Source: an uncultured Acetatifactor sp.
GTDB lineage: Bacteria > Bacillota > Clostridia > Lachnospirales > Lachnospiraceae
Direction: 5' to 3'
DNA length: 64,000 nucleotides
NCBI GenBank assembly: GCA_934436245.1
Contig: CAKSAM010000011.1
Coordinates: 14,995-78,994, forward strand
This document shows, in pieces, positions 59,714 to 64,000 of the stretch. The notes under the pieces were generated by a model that had not been told where the DNA came from, made no database searches, and worked only from the letters and a program-made list of their open reading frames with translations. The stretch's first letter is position 1, and the number at the start of each line of letters is the position of its first letter. The translations under genes were made by a program, and so were the position numbers.

Positions 59714-60862
59714 TTATTCCTCAGAGTTCTCAGCCTCTGCAGCGATCACAGCGTCGATATCTACAGATACAACGTCTGCATCAGACTCTTCCTCTGCCTC
59801 AGCGGGTTCGGGAGCGGTCAGAGCTTTTACACTCAGGGAAATCTTATGATCTGCCTCGTTGAAATCTACAACCTTAGCAGTTACTTCATCACCAACACTC
59901 AGTACATCAGAAGGCTTCTCAATATGCTCTTTTGCGATCTGAGATACATGAAGCAGTGCATCCACACCGGGCTCCAACTCTACAAAAGCACCGAAGTCAG
60001 TCATTCTTGCAACCTTACCGGTTACTACATTGCCCACTGCGTACTTCTCTGCTGCGTTCTTCCAAGGGTTTGCATCATCAAATTTCAGAGACAGTGCAAT
60101 CTTGTTGCCATTGATCTCTTTGATCAGGACTTTCAGCTTATCGCCAACCTTGAATACCTTCTTGGGATGTTCTACTCTGCCCCAAGACATCTCGGAGATA
60201 TGAAGCAGACCGTCTGCTCCTCCCAGATCAATGAATGCACCGAAATCGGTTACGTTCTTAACAACGCCTTCAACGATATCGCCTTCTTTGATCTTCTCAA
60301 AGAGTTCCTTCTGCAGTTCAGCCTTCTTGGCTACGATCAGCTGCTTGCGGTCACCGATATATCTTCTTCTCTTAGGATTGTACTCGCTGATAACGAATTC
60401 AATTTCCTGTCCTGCATACTTGGTCAGATCCTTCTCATAAGTATCAGATACCAGGCTTGCAGGGATGAAGATTCTTACTTCGTCCACGATTACGCTTAAA
60501 CCGCCATCCAGCACCTGGGAAACAGCAGCTTTCAGAACCTCGTGATTGTTGAATGCTTCTTCAATTCTCTTGTTGCCTCTATCAGCAGCAAGACGCTTGT
60601 AAGTAAGGAGAACCTGTCCCTCACCGTCATTTACTTTCAGAACCTTGACTTCCATGGTATCGCCAACCTTGGCAACCGTGGTAAGATCCACGCTGGAGTC
60701 GTTGGTGTATTCGTTCTTGGTAAGAATACCGTCGGACTTGTATCCGATGTTCAGAATGATCTCTTCCGGTTTCACATCGATGACTGTACCTTCGACTACC
60801 TCTCCTGCATGTATTGTCTTTAATGATTCTTCCAGCATTTGTTCAAAAGTTAATTCTGACAT
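59714..60862 (-). CDS. rpsA: S1 RNA-binding domain protein (ribosomal protein S1 homolog)
   Basis: RNA-binding protein aiding mRNA engagement on the ribosome. The start at 60862 (MSELTFEQMLEESLKTIHAG) has GGAGG. The 382-residue protein has four S1 domains: about 22-95 (GEVVEGTVIDVKPEEIILNIG), 108-173, 193-262 (GDIVEGVVKNVTDFGAFIDLGGADGLLHIS) and 278-348 (GNVVTGKVARMTDFGAFVELEPGVDALLHVS), then an acidic tail. Four domains is the low-GC Gram-positive form. The first 20 bases overlap the end of ispH. Confidence 0.93.
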   Translation of the reverse strand: MSELTFEQMLEESLKTIHAGEVVEGTVIDVKPEEIILNIGYKSDGILTKNEYTNDSSVDLTTVAKVGDTMEVKVLKVNDGEGQVLLTYKRLAADRGNKRIEEAFNNHEVLKAAVSQVLDGGLSVIVDEVRIFIPASLVSDTYEKDLTKYAGQEIEFVISEYNPKRRRYIGDRKQLIVAKKAELQKELFEKIKEGDIVEGVVKNVTDFGAFIDLGGADGLLHISEMSWGRVEHPKKVFKVGDKLKVLIKEINGNKIALSLKFDDANPWKNAAEKYAVGNVVTGKVARMTDFGAFVELEPGVDALLHVSQIAKEHIEKPSDVLSVGDEVTAKVVDFNEADHKISLSVKALTAPEPAEAEEESDADVVSVDIDAVIAAEAENSEE

Positions 60863-61721
60863 AATTTTGAACCTCCTCAATTAATTTATTTGGGGTGGAA
60901 GCCCCCGCGGTAATACCCACTAGTCGAACAGCTTTAGGTAGATCTAAATGCAAGTCATCCAGTGTCTGTATAAAATAGGTGTGTTCACATTCCCTTTTGC
61001 AGATTTCGTATAGCTTTCTGCTGTTGGAACTGTGCTTCCCTCCTATCACAATCATAACGTCAGCTTCCGCTGCAATGGTCTTTGCCGATCGCTGTCGCTC
61101 TTCTGTAGCATTACAGATAGTGTTCACAACACTATCATTGTAACCTTTTTTTTCAAAAATTTCAACTATATATTGAAATTTATTGTAGTTATATGTCGTC
61201 TGAGACACGATGCAGAGTTTTTCTCCGTCTTTTTTCTCAAATTTATCTGCCTGTTCGGGCGTTTCCAGAACGGTAACCGGTCCCCTGCACCATCCGACTA
61301 TTCCTTCTACTTCCGGATGTTTCGGATCTCCTACCACAATGACATGATACCCTTCTTCACTTTTCTTTTCCACAATTCGATGTATTTTTTTAACAAATGG
61401 ACAGGTGGCATCTATGCATTCCAGACCGTTGGCCTCCATGATATCATAGATTTCTCTGGCGACCCCATGGGCACGGATGATCACAGTTGCGGATTTTCCA
61501 TTTTCTCCGGCTGTGTTCTGTACCTTCAGCTGTTTCAATTCCTCTTTGCCCTCCAGCACTCTGACACCCTTTTCCGTCAGTTCTCTTACTACCTCTTCAT
61601 TATGCACGATGGGACCATAGGTATATATAGTCTTCCCACATTTCAGTTGTTCATACACGGTATCCACTGCACGTTTTACACCAAAGCAGAAGCCCGCACA
61701 GTCAGCCAGTCTTACTTCCAT
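60843..61721 (-). CDS. ispH: IspH (LytB), 4-hydroxy-3-methylbut-2-enyl diphosphate reductase
   Basis: Last step of the MEP isoprenoid pathway, a [4Fe-4S] enzyme. The start at 61721 (MEVRLADCAGFCFGVKRAVD) has GGAG seven bases upstream; ATGs further up lack one. Cluster cysteines: Cys in DCAGFCFGV, in CIDATCPFVKKIH, and VVNTICNATEERQ; substrate-binding histidines in YGPIVHNEEVV. Length 292 is normal. The gene runs 20 bases past the rpsA ATG in another frame, so the two are coupled but not fused as in some Clostridia. Confidence 0.96.
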   Translation of the reverse strand: MEVRLADCAGFCFGVKRAVDTVYEQLKCGKTIYTYGPIVHNEEVVRELTEKGVRVLEGKEELKQLKVQNTAGENGKSATVIIRAHGVAREIYDIMEANGLECIDATCPFVKKIHRIVEKKSEEGYHVIVVGDPKHPEVEGIVGWCRGPVTVLETPEQADKFEKKDGEKLCIVSQTTYNYNKFQYIVEIFEKKGYNDSVVNTICNATEERQRSAKTIAAEADVMIVIGGKHSSNSRKLYEICKRECEHTYFIQTLDDLHLDLPKAVRLVGITAGASTPNKLIEEVQNYVRINF

Positions 61722-61822
61722 ACTCTTCTCCATTCCGCAGACGCTTCCCCCGTCGGAGGAAGTACGAATCAAATTTCAAATCTGATTCTGCGATAACACT
61801 ATTCTCCATAACCAGACACTTT

Positions 61823-62506
61823 TTACATTTCGGAATGTTCTGCATGATCGATCAGTTCCACGATCCGGTCGATCACCTGTGCGATAGTCATATCAGAGGT
61901 ATCCACCAACACCGCATCCTCAGCCTGCTTTAACGGAGAAGTCTCTCTGTGCATATCTCTGTAATCTCTGTCCTCGATATCCTGACGGATCTTTTCTAAG
62001 TCGCAGGCCTCACCCTTGGCAGTCAGCTCGTCATATCTTCTTTTGGCTCTTACCATGCTGCTGGCGGTCAGATAGATCTTGACCTGTGCTTTCGGCAATA
62101 CCACAGTACCAATATCACGCCCGTCCATGATCACATCGCTTTTCGCTGCCAGAGCCTGCTGAAGTTCTACCAGTTTGGTACGTACCGCAGGCTGCGCACT
62201 TGTAGTGGATGCCATATTGCCGACTTCTTCGGTACGAAGATATGCATTCGCATTCTCTCCGTTTAACAAAACAACCTGTTCTCCGTCAATATACTGAATT
62301 GTAATATCCGCTTGTCCGCATCTATCGGCAATTGCCGCCGCATCTTTGGGATCCACGCCCTCTCTCAGCATAAAAAGAGCCATGGCACGATACATTGCTC
62401 CGGTATCCACATAAATAAATCCTTTTTTCTTCGCCACTGCTCTGGCTATCGTACTTTTTCCTGCACCTGCAGGACCATCAATTGCGACATTAAAACTCAA
62501 ATTCAT
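61823..62506 (-). CDS. cmk: Cmk, cytidylate kinase
   Basis: Phosphorylates CMP and dCMP. The 227-residue sequence has P-loop IDGPAGAGKSTIARAVAKKKGFIYVDTGAMYRA (about 9-42), the NMP-binding insert of bacterial Cmk, VIMDGRDIGTVVLPKAQVKIYLTAS, and RDYRDMHRETSPLKQAEDAVLVDTSDMTI. It lies between the BaiN-type gene (87 bases upstream) and ispH, as in many Clostridia (cmk-ispH-rpsA). Confidence 0.97.
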   Translation of the reverse strand: MNLSFNVAIDGPAGAGKSTIARAVAKKKGFIYVDTGAMYRAMALFMLREGVDPKDAAAIADRCGQADITIQYIDGEQVVLLNGENANAYLRTEEVGNMASTTSAQPAVRTKLVELQQALAAKSDVIMDGRDIGTVVLPKAQVKIYLTASSMVRAKRRYDELTAKGEACDLEKIRQDIEDRDYRDMHRETSPLKQAEDAVLVDTSDMTIAQVIDRIVELIDHAEHSEM

Positions 62507-62592
62507 ATCCTCTTTTCTTTATATTTTCTTTATGATTATAATGTCGGGATCAAAAGCCACCGACTTTGATACCTACGGATTGCGTGGGATTA

Positions 62593-63852
62593 TCATCCCA
62601 CTTCTATGCTGTCTCCTGCCAGATGCCCGGTGGACCATGCGATCTGCAGATTGAAGCCTCCGGTCATGGCATCCAGATCCAGCACTTCCCCTGCAAAATA
62701 CAGATGCTTTACATGTTTAGACTCCATGGTGGAAGGATTGATATCCTTTACCGAAATTCCGCCCTGGGTGATGATGGCTTCCGCAAAAGATCTCGTTCCC
62801 GTAACTGTCATGGACAATGCCTTGATCAGTGCTCCAAAGGACTTTCTTTCTTCCCTGCTGATTTCATTAACCTTTTTCTCCGGAGAAATTCCGGACAGTT
62901 CTATCATAACAGGGATCAGTTTTGCAGGAAACAGGTGATCCAAAGCATTTTTAAACTGCTTATTCTTTGCTTCCTCAAAATCCCGAAGCAGGCGCTTATC
63001 CAGCTGTTCCGGTGTCAGTGCCGGTTTCAGATCCAGGAAAAGCTTTACCTCTTCGTTGTCTTTCTTTTTGGAAGCATATTTTGCATAAAAGCTGCTGGCT
63101 GACAGAATCAGAGGACCACTGACGCCAAAGTGGGTAAACAGCATCTCTCCGAAGCCTTCGTACCAGGTCTTTTTCCCACATTGCATCCGGATCTCCACAT
63201 TTTTAAGAGATAATCCCATCAGTTCCCTGCACCAGGGCTCCCGGATCTCTAACGGTACCAATGCGGGCCTTCGCTCCGTTACTTTATGCCCCGTCTCTTC
63301 TGCGAACCGGTAACCGTCTCCGGTGGATCCGGTACCGGCATAGGAACAACCGCCGGTACAGATAATGCAGTCATCCGCCGTCAGTTTCTTATGATCCGCA
63401 CATTCCACTCCGTAAAAGTAAGTATTCCCGTCTCTTTCCTTCGTCAGAATCCTTTTTACTTCTGTCTGCAGACGAATATCCACCTGATATTTTCGCAGTT
63501 CTCTCTGTAGCGCCGCAATCACATCCGAAGAATGATCGGATGCCGGAAACACCCGGTCCCCACGTTCCGTTTTCAGAGGGCATCCTGCCTGTTCCAGCAG
63601 CTCGCATATCTGTGTATTGTCAAAGCTGTAAAAAGCACTGTACAGGAATTTTTCATTGGTGCAGACATTTTGGAACAGTACCTCCATGTCCGCCGCATTG
63701 GTCACATTGCATCGTCCTTTTCCCGTAATGAACAGCTTTTTCCCCAGCTTTTCGTTTTTTTCCAGAAGCGTTACCTTATGCCCTTTTTGTGCCGCCGCAA
63801 TGGCAGCCATCATACCGGCAGCACCACCGCCGACCACAATCACCTTGCTCAT
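62593..63852 (-). CDS. BaiN/YhiN (HI0933)-family FAD-dependent oxidoreductase
   Basis: NAD(P)/FAD-dependent flavoprotein of the HI0933 family; natural substrate not settled. The 419-residue protein begins with the dinucleotide-binding motif VIVVGGGAAGMMAAIAAAQKGHKVTLLEKNEKLGKKLFITGKGRCNVTNA, and has GCSYAGTGSTGDGYRFAEETGH, FTHFGVSGPLILSAS, and the C-terminal FAD contact HLYFAGEVLDLDAMTGGFNLQIAWSTG. The bile-acid enzyme name BaiN belongs to one relative and should not be taken as function here. AGAGGA precedes the ATG. Confidence 0.93.
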   Translation of the reverse strand: MSKVIVVGGGAAGMMAAIAAAQKGHKVTLLEKNEKLGKKLFITGKGRCNVTNAADMEVLFQNVCTNEKFLYSAFYSFDNTQICELLEQAGCPLKTERGDRVFPASDHSSDVIAALQRELRKYQVDIRLQTEVKRILTKERDGNTYFYGVECADHKKLTADDCIICTGGCSYAGTGSTGDGYRFAEETGHKVTERRPALVPLEIREPWCRELMGLSLKNVEIRMQCGKKTWYEGFGEMLFTHFGVSGPLILSASSFYAKYASKKKDNEEVKLFLDLKPALTPEQLDKRLLRDFEEAKNKQFKNALDHLFPAKLIPVMIELSGISPEKKVNEISREERKSFGALIKALSMTVTGTRSFAEAIITQGGISVKDINPSTMESKHVKHLYFAGEVLDLDAMTGGFNLQIAWSTGHLAGDSIEVG

Positions 63853-63883
63853 TTCTATCCTCTTTTACCGATCTGTCCGTCAA

Positions 63884-64000
63884 TCATTTTTCCTTGCGCT
63901 GCAGGGAATAATCTAACATCGGCTCATCATCTATAAAATCAATCTCATCATTCAGATACACCTGATAATTGTTCCAGGTCTCTTCCAGTGTCTCCAGATT
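63884..64000 (-). CDS. C-terminal end of an unrecognised protein, clipped by the window edge
   Basis: The last 38 codons of a minus-strand gene, ending EPMLDYSLQRKEK at the TGA (63886-63884). The visible part is acidic (LNDEIDFIDDEPM) and gives no family signature. It ends 31 bases before the BaiN-type start and is probably in the same transcript. The beginning lies past position 64000. Confidence 0.6.
   Translation of the reverse strand, partial: NLETLEETWNNYQVYLNDEIDFIDDEPMLDYSLQRKEK

Noticed and set aside
59708..60499. 263-residue plus-strand open frame
   Set aside because: Antisense to rpsA; arises from the codon use of the real gene and has no ribosome site.
60843..61721. IspH-S1 fusion protein
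   Set aside because: An in-frame stop ends ispH, and rpsA has its own ATG and GGAGG in another frame.

Overview
The window reads as an ordinary, gene-dense piece of a Clostridia chromosome, most likely family Lachnospiraceae. The reasons are the low-to-mid GC base use, strong AGGAGG-type ribosome binding sites, the sporulation coat operon cotJABC, a six-gene Rnf complex, the mreBCD-mrdA-minCDE-rodA block, ribosomal protein L27 with a Prp-cleavable N-terminus, and the small families DUF378 and DUF4321. The genus cannot be fixed from this. About 70 protein genes were found, and all but six (DUF378, cotJA, cotJB, cotJC, the AP2 gene and yprB) lie on the minus strand. No tRNA, rRNA, CRISPR array, insertion sequence or prophage was seen, and no gene-free stretch exceeds about 300 bases.

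Layout, low to high coordinates (minus-strand transcription runs right to left): 1-4364, a branched-chain amino acid ABC transporter (livJ, then livHMGF behind its own promoter). 4647-9120, the rplU-prp-rpmA-obgE-yhbY-nadD-yqeK-rsfS ribosome/GTPase/NAD cluster, with a plus-strand DUF378 gene sitting inside the probable 3' untranslated region of rsfS. 9291-14193, a cytidylate-kinase-like gene, L-serine dehydratase (sdaAB-sdaAA), and aroB-lspA-rluD. 14318-17808, sepF, PLPBP, an HlyD-like membrane protein and a small P-loop protein behind one promoter. 17812-28583, dacA-like, mgsA, rodA, minEDC, mrdA, mreDCB, radC and DUF4321, an elongation, division and peptidoglycan block. 28754-36364, a mutS-mutL-LURP-miaA-C-S lyase unit. 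36499-43611, a SulP transporter, a diguanylate cyclase, miaB, pepT and an alanine/cation symporter. 43728-48014, a response regulator/histidine kinase/exported protein unit divergent from cotJABC. 48079-52381, thrC, a SleB-type hydrolase, an AP2-domain protein and a GH25-like protein. 52406-57486, rnfCDGEAB. 57707-64000, yprB, cheR, rpsA, ispH, cmk, a BaiN/YhiN-type flavoprotein and a clipped gene.

The genes cover core functions: amino acid import and catabolism, ribosome maturation, cell shape and wall synthesis, mismatch repair and tRNA modification, and sodium/proton-coupled ferredoxin:NAD oxidoreduction. I found no large novel defence or biosynthetic system. The less ordinary signals are an AP2/degenerate-HNH/AP2 protein with a nearly leaderless start, a GH25-like protein whose expected catalytic Glu is Ser, a roughly 245-residue insertion in the elongation PBP2, a DUF378 gene antisense to the rsfS 3' region, phased or inverted repeats in the rnf, liv, thrC and two-component promoters, and a three-gene signalling unit containing an unrecognised exported protein. 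Promoter and terminator calls were made by eye from consensus match and spacing and are predictions.
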